Assembly (NCBI RefSeq): GCF_001905725.1
Contig: NZ_LIWB01000001.1
Coordinates: forward strand, 865,871-929,870
Source: Streptomyces sp. CB02400
Lineage (GTDB): Bacteria > Actinomycetota > Actinomycetes > Streptomycetales > Streptomycetaceae
Length of the DNA: 64,000 nucleotides
Direction of reading: 5' to 3'
Numbering within the stretch: position 1 is the first letter of the stretch; each line of letters opens with the position of its first letter. Positions 23,988 through 33,253 of the stretch are shown piece after piece. The translations under genes were made by a program, and so were the position numbers. The notes under the pieces are model-generated. The model worked only from the letters and a program-made list of their open reading frames with translations. It was not told the DNA's origin and ran no database searches.

Positions 23988-26900
23988 ATGCCGCATCCGC
24001 ATCCGCACCTGTCTCCCGCCGGCCGGTTCCCCCACCCCGGACGGCCGGTCGTCAGCCGCCGCCGTCTCCTGGAGTCCGGCGCAGCCGTGCTCGGCGCCCT
24101 CGCCCTGTCCGCGTCGCCCGGTGCCGCGCACGCGGCCGGCCGGCGGGCGGCGGCCGACGCGCCCCCGGAGTGGAACGACTTCGGCGTCTTCCGGCTCGGC
24201 ACCCAGCCGCCGCACACCACGCTCATGCCGTACGCGGACGTGCGCCAGGCCCTCGCCGCCGACCGCACCCGCTCGCCCTACCGGCAGAGCCTCGACGGCA
24301 CCTGGAAGTTCGCCTACGCCGACCGCCCCGAGGACCGCGACGCCGACTTCCACCGCACCGACACCGACGACGCCGACTGGGACACCATCCCGGTCCCGTC
24401 CGTGTGGCAACTGCACGGCCACGACTTCCCGATCTACCTGAACATCACCTATCCGTACTGGGGCCCCAACGGCCGCGGCGAGGACCCGCAGCCGCCCGCC
24501 GCCCCGACCCGCTACAACCCGGTCGGCCAGTACCGGCGCACCTTCACCGTCCCGCGCGACTGGAAGGGACGGCGCACCTTCCTCCACTTCGAGGGCGTCA
24601 AGTCCGCCCACTACGTGTGGATCAACGGCGAACTCGTCGGCTACGACGAGGACTCCTACACCCCGTCCGAGTACGACATCACCGACCACCTCAGGCCCGG
24701 CACCAACCAGATCGCCGTCGAGGTGTACCGCTACGCCGACGGCGACTGGCTGGAGGACCAGGACATGATCCGGCTGAGCGGCATCTTCCGCTCGGTCTAC
24801 CTCTACTCCACCCCGGCCGTGCACCTGCGCGACTTCAAGCTGGACACCCCGCTGAACGACACTTACGCGCAGGGCGAGTTGGCGGTCACCGCGAGCGTAC
24901 GGGCGTACGGCGGCGGCGAGTCGGGCCGCTACACCGTCGAGACCCAGCTGTACGACGCCCGCGGCCACGCCGTCTGGTCCCGTCCGCTGAAGCAGACCGC
25001 CGACCTCGGCACGGCCGACGCCGGCGAGGACGTCACCGTACGGGCCTCGAAGGCCGTGACCCGGCCCCGGCTGTGGTCGGCCGAGCAGCCGAACCTCTAC
25101 ACGGCCGTCCTCAGACTCCGCGACCCGGCAGGGAAAGTGGTCGAAACCCTGTCCCACCGCGTCGGGTTCCGCGAGTTCGCCATCAAGGACGGGCTGATGC
25201 GGATCAACGGCAGACCCGTCTCCTTCCGCGGCACCAACCGCCACGAGATGCACCCGGCCCGAGGCACCGCCCTCACCCGCGAGAACCTGGTCGAGGACAT
25301 CACCCTCATCAAGCGGATGAACATGAACTCCGTCCGCACCTCGCACTACCCCAACAACCCGCTGTGGTACGAACTCGCCGACGAGTACGGCCTCTACCTC
25401 GTCGACGAGACCAACCTCGAGACCCACGGCATCCGTTCCGAGTACCCGGGGGACCACCCGGAGTGGACGGCGGCCTGCGTCGCCCGCGCCCAGAACATGG
25501 TCCACCGCGACAAGAACCACCCCTCGGTGGTCATCTGGTCACTCGGCAACGAGGCCGGCGGCGGCTCCACCTTCACCGCCATGCACGACTGGATCCGCTC
25601 CTACGACCCCACCCGCGTCATCCAGTACGAGGGCGACGACCGGCCGGGGACCAGCGACATCCGCTCCAGGATGTACGAGAGCCCGTCACGCATCGAGCAG
25701 CGCGCCGAGGACACCGCCGACACCCGGCCGTACGTCATGATCGAGTACTCCCACGCGATGGGGAACTCCAACGGCAACTTCAAGAAGTACTGGGACGTCG
25801 TCCGCCGCCACGACGTCCTCCAGGGCGGCTGGATCTGGGACTTCGTCGACCAGTCCCTCTACACGCCCGTCCCCGCCCGCACCCTGCTCACCGAGTCCGG
25901 GCCGGCCGGCCTGCGCGGCGAGATCCTCGCCACCCGCGGCAGCCTCGACCGCGACAAGGGCCTGTCCGGCATCACGGTCTTCGAACGCGACGACAGCCTC
26001 GACCTCACGGGTTCACTGACTCTGGAGGCGTGGGTCACTCCGCGGTACACGGGCTACCACCAGCCCATCCTCGCCAAGGGCGACACCCAGTACGCGCTCA
26101 AACAGACCAATGACACCCTGGAGTTCTTCATCCACGGCGGCGGCCAGTGGATCACCGCGAGCTGGGCGCTGCCGGACGACTGGACCGGCCGCGAACACCA
26201 CATCGCGGGCGTCTTCGACGCGGACGCCGGCACGCTGACCCTGTACGCCGACGGCGCGGTGAAGGGCACCCGGACCACCACCCGGCGCCCCGGCAGCAAC
26301 ACCGCGCCGCTCGCCCTCGCGTCCGACGCCGACAACCAGACCCGCGAGTTCAGCGGCACCATCCGCCGCGCCCGCGTCTACGCACGCGCCCTCACCGCCG
26401 CCGAACTGGCCTCGGACGACCGGGGACCCGGTGACGACGGTGTGCGGTTCTGGTTCGACGCCGCCACCGTCGAGGTGAGGAAGAAGCGGCCCGAGGAGAA
26501 GAGGTTCCTCGCCTACGGCGGCGACTGGGGCGACAACCCCAACGACGGCGCGTTCGTCGCGGACGGCATCGTCACCGCCGACCGCGGTCACACCGGCAAG
26601 GCCGCCGAGATCAAACGCGTCTACCAGGCGATCAACGCCGCCCGCACCTCCGACGACGGCGACCCCGGTGCCGTCACTCTCACCAACGAGTACCTGTTCA
26701 CCAACGTCCGTGAGTTCGACGGCCGTTGGGAACTCGTCGCCGACGGCGAGGTCGTACGGCGCGGAAGGCTGACCCGGGACCAGCTCGACGTGCCGCCGCA
26801 GTCCGACAAGGACATCACCCTGCCCGTACGCCTGCCGAAGGACCCGGCCCCGGGGGCGGAGTACTTCCTCCGGCTCTCCTTCACCACCAAGGAGTCCACG

Positions 26901-27911
26901 AAGTGGGCCGAGGCCGGATTCGAGGTGGCCCGGCAGCAGCTCCCGCTCGACGCCGGAAGCCCGGCCGTGACCCCCGTACCGCTGTCGCGCGTCCCGGCCT
27001 TGCGCCACGAGAACCGCGACGACGACATCAGGATCACCGGCAAGGACTTCTCGGTCACCGTCGACAAGAGCAGCGGCACCATCACCTCCTACGAGGCGAA
27101 GGGCACCCGCCTGATCACCTCCGGGCCGGTGCCCAACTTCTGGCGGGCGCCCACCGACAACGACCACGGCAACGGCCAGCACACCCGCAACCAGACCTGG
27201 CGCGACGCCGGCGCCCGGCGGAAGGTCACCGGCGTCACCGTACGGGCCCTCGGCGAGCGGGCCGTCGAGATCACGGTCGGCGGCACCCTGCCGACCTCCA
27301 CCGAGTCGACGTACACCACCACCTACACGGTGTTCGGCAACGGCGAGATCAAGGTCGACAACACCCTGCACCCGGGCGCGTCGGACCTGCCGTACATCCC
27401 GGAGGTCGGCACGCTGCTGTTCCTGCCGCGCCGCCTGGACCGCCTGCACTACTACGGCCGCGGCCCCGAGGAGAACCACTGGGACCGCAACACCGGCACC
27501 GACGTGGGCCGTTACACGTCGACCGTGGCCGACCAGTGGACCCCCTACATCCGCCCGCAGGAGAACGGCAACAAGACCGACGTCCGCTGGGCAGCCCTGA
27601 CCGACGGCGCCGGGCGCGGCCTGCTGGTGTCGGGCGAACCCCTCCTGGAGGTCAACGCCTCGCACTTCACCCCCGAGGACCTGTCGGCCGGCGCCCGGCA
27701 CGACTACCAGCTCACCCCGCGGGACGCGGTCGTCCTGCGGGTCAACCACCGTCAGATGGGCGTCGGCGGCGACAACAGCTGGGGCGCGCACACCCACGAC
27801 GAGTTCAAGCTCTTCGCCGACCGCGATCACACGTACACCTACCGGCTGCGCCCGCTCACGGACGTGGACGAGGCGATGGCGGCCTCACGCCGGCCCACGG
27901 CGACCGAATAG
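23988..27911 (+). CDS. Secreted GH2 beta-galactosidase with inserted LamG domain
   Basis: 1307 aa, GAGGAAGG before the ATG. A Tat signal is visible: SRRRLLE followed by a hydrophobic stretch ending AHAA near residue 50. Then the GH2 order: sugar-binding jelly roll (~75-260), Ig-like domain, TIM barrel (~350-620) with acid/base Glu522 in LGNEAGGG and nucleophile Glu586 in MIEYSHAMGNS. A laminin-G/concanavalin-like domain (~635-815, LTLEAWVTPRYTG) is inserted before the second Ig-like domain, and a beta-galactosidase small-chain domain forms the C-terminus (FLPRRLDRLHYYGRGPEENHWDR). It should hydrolyse terminal beta-galactosides outside the cell; the LamG insert may bind polysaccharide. E. coli LacZ is about 1024 aa, so the excess is the signal plus the insert. 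Confidence 0.93.
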   Translation: MPHPHPHLSPAGRFPHPGRPVVSRRRLLESGAAVLGALALSASPGAAHAAGRRAAADAPPEWNDFGVFRLGTQPPHTTLMPYADVRQALAADRTRSPYRQSLDGTWKFAYADRPEDRDADFHRTDTDDADWDTIPVPSVWQLHGHDFPIYLNITYPYWGPNGRGEDPQPPAAPTRYNPVGQYRRTFTVPRDWKGRRTFLHFEGVKSAHYVWINGELVGYDEDSYTPSEYDITDHLRPGTNQIAVEVYRYADGDWLEDQDMIRLSGIFRSVYLYSTPAVHLRDFKLDTPLNDTYAQGELAVTASVRAYGGGESGRYTVETQLYDARGHAVWSRPLKQTADLGTADAGEDVTVRASKAVTRPRLWSAEQPNLYTAVLRLRDPAGKVVETLSHRVGFREFAIKDGLMRINGRPVSFRGTNRHEMHPARGTALTRENLVEDITLIKRMNMNSVRTSHYPNNPLWYELADEYGLYLVDETNLETHGIRSEYPGDHPEWTAACVARAQNMVHRDKNHPSVVIWSLGNEAGGGSTFTAMHDWIRSYDPTRVIQYEGDDRPGTSDIRSRMYESPSRIEQRAEDTADTRPYVMIEYSHAMGNSNGNFKKYWDVVRRHDVLQGGWIWDFVDQSLYTPVPARTLLTESGPAGLRGEILATRGSLDRDKGLSGITVFERDDSLDLTGSLTLEAWVTPRYTGYHQPILAKGDTQYALKQTNDTLEFFIHGGGQWITASWALPDDWTGREHHIAGVFDADAGTLTLYADGAVKGTRTTTRRPGSNTAPLALASDADNQTREFSGTIRRARVYARALTAAELASDDRGPGDDGVRFWFDAATVEVRKKRPEEKRFLAYGGDWGDNPNDGAFVADGIVTADRGHTGKAAEIKRVYQAINAARTSDDGDPGAVTLTNEYLFTNVREFDGRWELVADGEVVRRGRLTRDQLDVPPQSDKDITLPVRLPKDPAPGAEYFLRLSFTTKESTKWAEAGFEVARQQLPLDAGSPAVTPVPLSRVPALRHENRDDDIRITGKDFSVTVDKSSGTITSYEAKGTRLITSGPVPNFWRAPTDNDHGNGQHTRNQTWRDAGARRKVTGVTVRALGERAVEITVGGTLPTSTESTYTTTYTVFGNGEIKVDNTLHPGASDLPYIPEVGTLLFLPRRLDRLHYYGRGPEENHWDRNTGTDVGRYTSTVADQWTPYIRPQENGNKTDVRWAALTDGAGRGLLVSGEPLLEVNASHFTPEDLSAGARHDYQLTPRDAVVLRVNHRQMGVGGDNSWGAHTHDEFKLFADRDHTYTYRLRPLTDVDEAMAASRRPTATE

Positions 27912-27943
27912 GGGACACGCGCGCGACAGGGGGACACACGCGC

Positions 27944-27968
27944 GGGAGCCCGGGGTACCCGGGCTCCC
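27944..27968 (+). terminator. Hairpin after the beta-galactosidase gene, abutting the DUF72 start codon
   Basis: Perfect 11-bp arms GGGAGCCCGGG and CCCGGGCTCCC with loop GTA. It lies 33 bases after the beta-galactosidase stop and is a good terminator stem, though no U-tract follows. Its last base directly touches the ATG of the next gene at 27969. Confidence 0.7.
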
Positions 27969-28823
27969 ATGGGTGACATTCTGGTCGGGGCCTGTTCGTG
28001 GACGGACCGCCGGCTCGTGACGAGCGGGTGGTATCCGCGCGGCAGGCGGGACGCCGAGGGGCGGCTGCGGCACTACGCCTCCAGGCTGCCCGTCGTCGAG
28101 GTGGACTCCGGTTACTACGCGCTGCCCAGCCGCCGCAACAGCGAGCTGTGGGTGGAGCGCACACCGGACGGCTTCCGCTTCGACGTCAAGGCGTTCTCAC
28201 TGCTGACCGGCCACCCCACCCGGCCGGAGGCGCTCCCCGCCGACCTGCGCAACCGGCCGGTGGACGGCGCCCTGCTGGACGAGGTGTGGGGGAGGTTCGC
28301 GGAGGCCGTCGGGCCGCTGCGCGAGGCCGGGCGGCTGGGCGCCGTACTGTTCCAGTTCCCGCCCCGGTTCGCGCCCGGGGCCCAGGCCGAGCGGACACTG
28401 GAGGAGTGCGCGCGGCGCACGGCCGGCTGGCCGCTCGCCGTCGAGTTCCGGCATCCGGGATGGTGGGAGGCGGGGCAGGCCGAGGACACCCTCGCGCTGC
28501 TCTCCGGACTGGGCGCGACGGCCGTCGGCGTGGACATGGCCCAGGGGCTCACCGGCTCCCTGCCGCCCGTCGCGCCCGTCAGCCGCCCCGCCCTCGCCGT
28601 CGTACGGTTCCACGGGCGCAGCAGGGCCTGGGGGAGGGGCAGCAAGGAGGACCGCTTCCGCCACGACTACGACGTGACCGAACTCGCCGCCTGGGTCCCC
28701 CGGCTGCGGCGCGCGGCGGAGCGGACGGACGAACTGCACGTGCTGTTCAACAACTGCTGCGCGGACGCCGCCGTACGCGCCGCCGAGACCATGCGGGGGC
28801 TGCTCATCCCGCCGCGTCGCTGA
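27969..28823 (+). CDS. DUF72-family protein
   Basis: 284 aa; the start MGDILVGACSW is the family's usual beginning as I recall it, so the ATG at 27969 is retained although no ribosome site precedes it (a hairpin occupies that place). TIM-barrel-like family of unknown activity; typical motifs are GACSWTD, VEVDSGYYALPS, FRFDVKAF, LGAVLFQFPPRF, AVEFRHPGWW and VVRFHGR. The last 20 bases overlap the end of the convergent ArsR gene. Function not known; some relatives have been proposed to have nuclease or isomerase-like activity. Confidence 0.85.
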   Translation: MGDILVGACSWTDRRLVTSGWYPRGRRDAEGRLRHYASRLPVVEVDSGYYALPSRRNSELWVERTPDGFRFDVKAFSLLTGHPTRPEALPADLRNRPVDGALLDEVWGRFAEAVGPLREAGRLGAVLFQFPPRFAPGAQAERTLEECARRTAGWPLAVEFRHPGWWEAGQAEDTLALLSGLGATAVGVDMAQGLTGSLPPVAPVSRPALAVVRFHGRSRAWGRGSKEDRFRHDYDVTELAAWVPRLRRAAERTDELHVLFNNCCADAAVRAAETMRGLLIPPRR

Positions 28824-29163
28824 TCCCCAGCCGCAGGTGCTCCACGTGGTAGACGGCCTGGTCGAGCAGCCCGGCGACATGGTCGTCGTGCAGCGCGTAC
28901 ACCACGGAACGCCCCCGGCGCTCGCCGACCACCAGGCCCAGGTTGCGCAGCAGCCGCAACTGGTGCGAGCAGGCCGACTGCTCCATGCCCACCTCCGCCG
29001 CCAGCTCCGTGGCCGGGAGCGGGCCCTCGCGCAGCCGGGCGAGGATCAGCAGCCGGGAGGGGGTGGACAGGGCCTGGAGCGTGGTGGCGACCTTCGCGAC
29101 GTTGTCCGCGTCCAGGCGCACCCGCTCGGCGTCCTCCTGCGAGGTGACGGCTCCATGACCCAT
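28804..29163 (-). CDS. ArsR/SmtB-family metal-responsive repressor (CzrA-like alpha-5 site)
   Basis: 119 aa winged helix: recognition region VGMEQSACSHQLRLLRNLGLV, wing RRGRSVVYAL. The C-terminal helix DDHVAGLLDQAVYHVEH has Asp-x-His-x10-His-x2-His, the spacing of the alpha-5 Zn/Co/Ni site of CzrA-type sensors. The Ser-Ala-Cys in the recognition helix is not the CVC of alpha-3 sensors, although one Cys is present. It is divergent from a P1B-4 ATPase, and TAGGAT lies 6 bases before its ATG, suggesting a leaderless mRNA. It should repress both genes and release DNA on metal binding. Confidence 0.88.
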   Translation of the reverse strand: MGHGAVTSQEDAERVRLDADNVAKVATTLQALSTPSRLLILARLREGPLPATELAAEVGMEQSACSHQLRLLRNLGLVVGERRGRSVVYALHDDHVAGLLDQAVYHVEHLRLGISDAAG

Positions 29164-29169
29164 GCGGAC

Positions 29170-29224
29170 ATCCTACTCATCGCATATGAACGCATGAACG
29201 AGTCTTCATGTGTTCCTGTATGGT
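29170..29224. promoter_or_regulatory. Shared ArsR operator and divergent leaderless promoters
   Basis: A palindrome CATGAA-N6-TTCATG is centred at 29193-29210. Leftward, TTCATG (as -35) and TAGGAT (-10, complement of 29170-29175) are spaced 17 bases and end 6 bases before the arsR ATG. Rightward, TATGGT (29219-29224) ends 6 bases before the ATPase GTG. Repressor binding would cover the -35 region of both promoters, so autoregulation with efflux control is expected. Confidence 0.65.
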
Positions 29225-29230
29225 GGCCGG

Positions 29231-31150
29231 GTGTCCGTGACTCTCGCCCCCGCGCCCCGGCCGTCCGTCGGTGTCCCGACGCCGCGCCGCCGTACGCGTG
29301 TCCTCGCCCTCCCCGAAGCCCGGTGGGCGCTCGCCTCACTCGTCGCCTTCCTGGCCGGGCTCGCCGCCGACCTCGGCGGTGCGCCGGGCTGGGCCGGCGG
29401 GACCCTGTACGCCGTCGCCTATGTGTGCGGCGGCTGGGAACCGGCCCTCGAAGGGCTGCGCGCACTGCGCGACAAGACCCTCGACGTCGACCTGCTGATG
29501 ATCGTCGCCGCGCTGGGCGCCGCCGCGATCGGACAGGTCCTCGACGGTGCCCTGCTCATCGTCATCTTCGCCACCTCCGGCGCCCTGGAGGCCCTGGCCA
29601 CCGCCCGCACCGCCGACTCCGTACGCGGTCTGCTCGACCTCGCGCCCACGACGGCGACCCGCGTGACCGGGCGAGGCGAGGAGACCGTGCCCACCGCCGA
29701 ACTCGCCGTCGGTGACCTCGTCCTGGTCCGCCCCGGAGAGCGCATCGGCGCCGACGGGACCGTCCTGGACGGCGTCAGCGAGGCCGACCAGGCCACCGTC
29801 ACCGGCGAGTCCCTGCCGGTCGTCAAACGCCCCGGCGACGACGTCTTCGCCGGCACCCTCAACGGCACCGGCGCCCTGCGCGTCCGGGTCGGCCGCGACC
29901 CCGCCGACTCGGTCATCGCCCGCATCGTGACCCTGGTCGAGGAGGCCTCCCGCACCAAGGCGCCGACCCAGCTCTTCATCGAGAAGATCGAACAGCGGTA
30001 CGCGGTCGGCGTGGTCGTCGCCACCCTAGCCGTGTTCGGCATCCCGCTCGCCTTCGGCGAGAACCTCACCGACGCCCTGCTGAGGGCGATGACCTTCATG
30101 ATCGTCGCCTCGCCGTGCGCGGTCGTCCTCGCCACCATGCCGCCCCTGCTCTCCGCCATCGCCAACGCGGGTCGCCACGGCGTCCTCGTCAAGTCGGCGG
30201 TCGCCATGGAACGCCTCGGCGAGATCGACACCGCCGCCCTCGACAAGACCGGCACCCTCACCGAAGGCACCCCCGAGGTGACCGCCGTACGCCCGCTGCC
30301 CGGCTCCGGCCTCGACGAGGACGCCCTCCTCGCCCTGGCCGCCTCGGCCGAGCACCCCAGTGAGCACCCGCTGGCCCGCGCCGTGGTGGCCGCCGCCCGC
30401 ACCCGCGGCCTGCTCCTCGCCCCCGCCACGGACTTCACCGCCGCACCCGGCCACGGCATCACCGCCACGGTGAACGGGACCGTGGTGACCGTCGGACGCG
30501 CCGACCCGGCGGAGGCGGAGCACGGCGGGACCGTCGTCCGCGTCACCCGCGACGGCACCCCCGTCGGCACCCTCACCCTCACCGACCGCCTCCGCCCCGA
30601 CGCCCCGGCCGCCACCTCCGCCCTCACGGCCCTCACCGGCACCGCACCCACCCTCCTCACCGGCGACAACACCCACGCCGCCGCCCGCGTCGCCGGCGCG
30701 ACCGGCCTCACGGACATCCGCGCAGGACTCCTCCCCGAGGACAAGGTCAACGCCGTACGGGACCTCCGGACGGCCGGCCGCAAGGTGCTGTTCGTCGGCG
30801 ACGGCGTCAACGACGCGCCCGCCCTCGCCGCCGCCCACGCCGGCATCGCGATGGGCCGCGCGGGCTCCGACCTCGCCCTGGAGACGGCGGACGCGGTCGT
30901 CGTACGCGACGAACTCGCCGCCGTCCCCGCGGTCGTACGGCTCTCCCGCACCGCCCGCCGGCTCGTGCAGCAGAACCTCGTCATCGCGGGCACGGCCATC
31001 ACCGCCCTCGTCCTGTGGGACCTCATCGGCCACCTCCCCCTCCCGCTCGGCGTCGCAGGACACGAGGGCTCCACCGTGCTGGTCGGCCTGAACGGGCTGC
31101 GGCTGCTCCGCGAGTCGGCGTGGCGATCCGGACAGCCCCAGGACACGTGA
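29231..31150 (+). CDS. P1B-4-type metal-transporting ATPase
   Basis: 639 aa from the GTG at 29231. P-type ATPase motifs: TGES (VTGESLPV), phosphorylation site DKTGTLTEG, HP motif in SEHPLARA, and hinge GDGVNDAPALA. The transmembrane metal motif is SPC (IVASPCAVVL), not CPC, and the last membrane region has HEGSTVLVGLNGLRLL; SPC plus HEG(G/S)T defines subgroup P1B-4 (Co, Zn, Ni or Fe(II) export). No N-terminal heavy-metal domain or His-rich tail is present, again typical for P1B-4. The divergent ArsR repressor and shared operator indicate metal-inducible efflux. Confidence 0.92.
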   Translation: MSVTLAPAPRPSVGVPTPRRRTRVLALPEARWALASLVAFLAGLAADLGGAPGWAGGTLYAVAYVCGGWEPALEGLRALRDKTLDVDLLMIVAALGAAAIGQVLDGALLIVIFATSGALEALATARTADSVRGLLDLAPTTATRVTGRGEETVPTAELAVGDLVLVRPGERIGADGTVLDGVSEADQATVTGESLPVVKRPGDDVFAGTLNGTGALRVRVGRDPADSVIARIVTLVEEASRTKAPTQLFIEKIEQRYAVGVVVATLAVFGIPLAFGENLTDALLRAMTFMIVASPCAVVLATMPPLLSAIANAGRHGVLVKSAVAMERLGEIDTAALDKTGTLTEGTPEVTAVRPLPGSGLDEDALLALAASAEHPSEHPLARAVVAAARTRGLLLAPATDFTAAPGHGITATVNGTVVTVGRADPAEAEHGGTVVRVTRDGTPVGTLTLTDRLRPDAPAATSALTALTGTAPTLLTGDNTHAAARVAGATGLTDIRAGLLPEDKVNAVRDLRTAGRKVLFVGDGVNDAPALAAAHAGIAMGRAGSDLALETADAVVVRDELAAVPAVVRLSRTARRLVQQNLVIAGTAITALVLWDLIGHLPLPLGVAGHEGSTVLVGLNGLRLLRESAWRSGQPQDT

Positions 31151-31206
31151 CGTCGATGTCGGATTCCCGCCAGACCGGGACGCCGGCCGTGCCCGATCCT
31201 TGAGAC

Positions 31207-32688
31207 ATGCAGAAGGGGATGCACACCGACACCGAGCGCTGCGTGCGCGCCGTGCGGTCGAAGGACGCGCGCTTCGACGGCTGGTTCTTCACTGCCGTCC
31301 TGACCACCGGCATCTACTGCCGGCCCAGTTGCCCGGTGGTCCCGCCCAAGGCCGAGAACATGGTCTTCCACCCGAGCGCGGCGGCCTGCCAGCAGGCCGG
31401 GTTCCGGGCCTGCAAACGCTGCCGGCCCGACACCAGCCCCGGCTCACCGGAGTGGAACCAGCGGGCCGACGCGGTGGCCCGCGCCATGCGCCTGATCGCC
31501 GACGGCGTCGTGGACCGCGAAGGCGTCCCCGGTCTCGCCACCCGGCTCGGCTACAGCACCCGGCAGGTCGAACGCCAACTGCTCGCCGAGCTGGGCGCGG
31601 GCCCCCTCGCGCTCGCCCGCGCCCAGCGCGCCCAGACCGCGCGGCTGCTCATCGAGACCACGGCACTGCCGATGGCGGAGATCGCCTTCGCGGCCGGCTT
31701 CTCCTCCATCCGCACCTTCAACGACACCGTCCGCGAGGTCTACGCACTCGCCCCGAGCGAACTGCGCACCCGGGCACCGAAGAACACCTCCCGCGCCACC
31801 CCCGGAGTGCTGTCGTTGCGCCTGCCGTTCCGGGCCCCGCTCAACCCCGACAACCTCTTCGGCCACCTCGCCGCCACCGCCGTACCCGGTGTGGAGGAGT
31901 GGCGGGACGGCGCCTACCGGCGCACGCTGCGACTGCCGTACGGGCACGGCATCGTGGCGCTCACCCCGCACCCCGACCACATCGCCTGCCGCCTCACCCT
32001 CGGCGACCCCCGCGACCTCACCGTCGCCATCAGCCGCTGCCGCCGCCTGCTCGACCTGGACGCCGACCCGGTCGCCGTCGACGAGCAACTGCGCGCGGAC
32101 CCGGTCCTCGCGCCCCTCGTCGACAAGGCACCCGGCCGCCGCGTGCCGCGCACGGTCGACGCGGCCGAGTTCGCCGTCCGGGCCGTCCTCGGCCAGCAGG
32201 TCTCCACGGCCGCCGCCCGCACCCACGCGGCCCGCCTGGTCACCGCGCACGGCACACCCGTGGACGACCCCGAGGGCGGCCTCACCCATCTCTTCCCGTC
32301 CCCCGAGGCACTGGCCGGGCTCGACCCCGACACCCTCGCCATGCCCCGCACCCGCCGTACGACCTTCACGACCTTGGTACGCCGACTCGCCGACGGCGAC
32401 CTCCACCTGGGCGCCGAGAGCGACTGGCCCGAGACCCGCGCGAAACTCCTCGCCCTCCCCGGCTTCGGCCCCTGGACGGCCGACGTCATCGCCATGCGGG
32501 CGCTCGGCGACCCCGACGCCTTCCTCCCCACCGACCTCGGCATCCGCCGCGCCGCCCGCGAACTGGGCCTGCCCTCCACCCCGGCCGCCCTCACCGCCCG
32601 CGCGGCGGCCTGGCGGCCCTGGCGGGCGTACGCGGTCCAGTACCTGTGGGCGACGGACGGCCACCCCATCAACTTCCTGCCGGTGTAA
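31207..32688 (+). CDS. AdaA-AlkA fusion: methylphosphotriester sensor/regulator and 3-methyladenine glycosylase
   Basis: 493 aa. Residues ~10-75 are the Ada zinc domain with the methyl-acceptor cysteine cluster YCRPSCP and CKRC; ~85-185 is an AraC-type DNA-binding domain (LATRLGYSTRQVERQL, EIAFAAGFSSIRTFND); ~200-490 is AlkA-like, with the HhH-GPD core LPGFGPWTADVIAMRALGDPDAF, including the catalytic Asp after the hairpin. It would sense alkylated phosphate, activate repair genes and excise alkylated bases. The start could also be the Met 4 codons in. It is followed 22 bp later by ogt, as an adaptive-response pair. Confidence 0.93.
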   Translation: MQKGMHTDTERCVRAVRSKDARFDGWFFTAVLTTGIYCRPSCPVVPPKAENMVFHPSAAACQQAGFRACKRCRPDTSPGSPEWNQRADAVARAMRLIADGVVDREGVPGLATRLGYSTRQVERQLLAELGAGPLALARAQRAQTARLLIETTALPMAEIAFAAGFSSIRTFNDTVREVYALAPSELRTRAPKNTSRATPGVLSLRLPFRAPLNPDNLFGHLAATAVPGVEEWRDGAYRRTLRLPYGHGIVALTPHPDHIACRLTLGDPRDLTVAISRCRRLLDLDADPVAVDEQLRADPVLAPLVDKAPGRRVPRTVDAAEFAVRAVLGQQVSTAAARTHAARLVTAHGTPVDDPEGGLTHLFPSPEALAGLDPDTLAMPRTRRTTFTTLVRRLADGDLHLGAESDWPETRAKLLALPGFGPWTADVIAMRALGDPDAFLPTDLGIRRAARELGLPSTPAALTARAAAWRPWRAYAVQYLWATDGHPINFLPV

Positions 32689-32710
32689 AGAGACCAGGGA
32701 CTCCCAGCCG

Positions 32711-33208
32711 ATGAAGCAGCACACCGTGACCGACAGCCCCTACGGCCCGCTGACGCTCGTCGCCGACGACGGCGTCCTGTGCGGCCTCTACATGACCGAC
32801 CAGCGCCACCGCCCACCCGAGGAGACCTTCGGCGTCCCCGACGACACCCCCTTCGCCGAGGCGCGGGAGCAGCTCTCGGCGTACTTCGCGGGCGAGTTGA
32901 AGGAGTTCACCCTCGAACTGCGCCTGCACGGCACCCCGTTCCAGCGCCGCGTCTGGGACCGGCTGACCCGCATCCCGTACGGCGAGACCCGCACCTACGG
33001 CCAACTCGCCGACGCCCTCGGCAACTCCAAGGCCTCCCGCGCGGTCGGCCTCGCCAACGGCCGCAACCCGGTCGGCATCATCGTCCCCTGCCACCGCGTC
33101 ATCGGCGCGGGCGGCGGCCTCACCGGATACGGCGGCGGCCTGGAACGGAAGCAGCGCCTGCTGGACTTCGAACGCGGGGAGCCGTCCGGCGCCGGTTCGA
33201 GCTGGTGA
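32711..33208 (+). CDS. ogt: Methylated-DNA-protein-cysteine S-methyltransferase
   Basis: 165 aa. Removes the methyl group from O6-methylguanine by transfer to its own cysteine. Active-site motif IIVPCHRVIG with the acceptor Cys, preceded by the DNA-binding helix-turn-helix with the arginine finger region (GNSKASRAVGLANGRNP) and followed by LTGYGGGLERKQRLL. It shares an operon with the AdaA-AlkA regulator upstream. Its stop codon lies inside a strong hairpin. Confidence 0.95.
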   Translation: MKQHTVTDSPYGPLTLVADDGVLCGLYMTDQRHRPPEETFGVPDDTPFAEAREQLSAYFAGELKEFTLELRLHGTPFQRRVWDRLTRIPYGETRTYGQLADALGNSKASRAVGLANGRNPVGIIVPCHRVIGAGGGLTGYGGGLERKQRLLDFERGEPSGAGSSW

Positions 33209-33228
33209 GCTCCCTGTGGGAGCTCACC
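33204..33228. terminator. Bidirectional terminator between ogt and the LamG gene
   Basis: Perfect 11-bp arms GGTGAGCTCCC (33204-33214) and GGGAGCTCACC (33218-33228) with loop TGT, located between convergent genes and including the ogt stop. Confidence 0.75.
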
Positions 33229-33253
33229 ACCACGACAGGCCCTACCGCGCGGC

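Noticed and set aside
22326..27911. A single open frame of over 1800 codons running into the beta-galactosidase
   Set aside because: The first part is antisense to the ABC ATPase and lipoprotein genes; the ribosome site and Tat signal place the true start at 23988.
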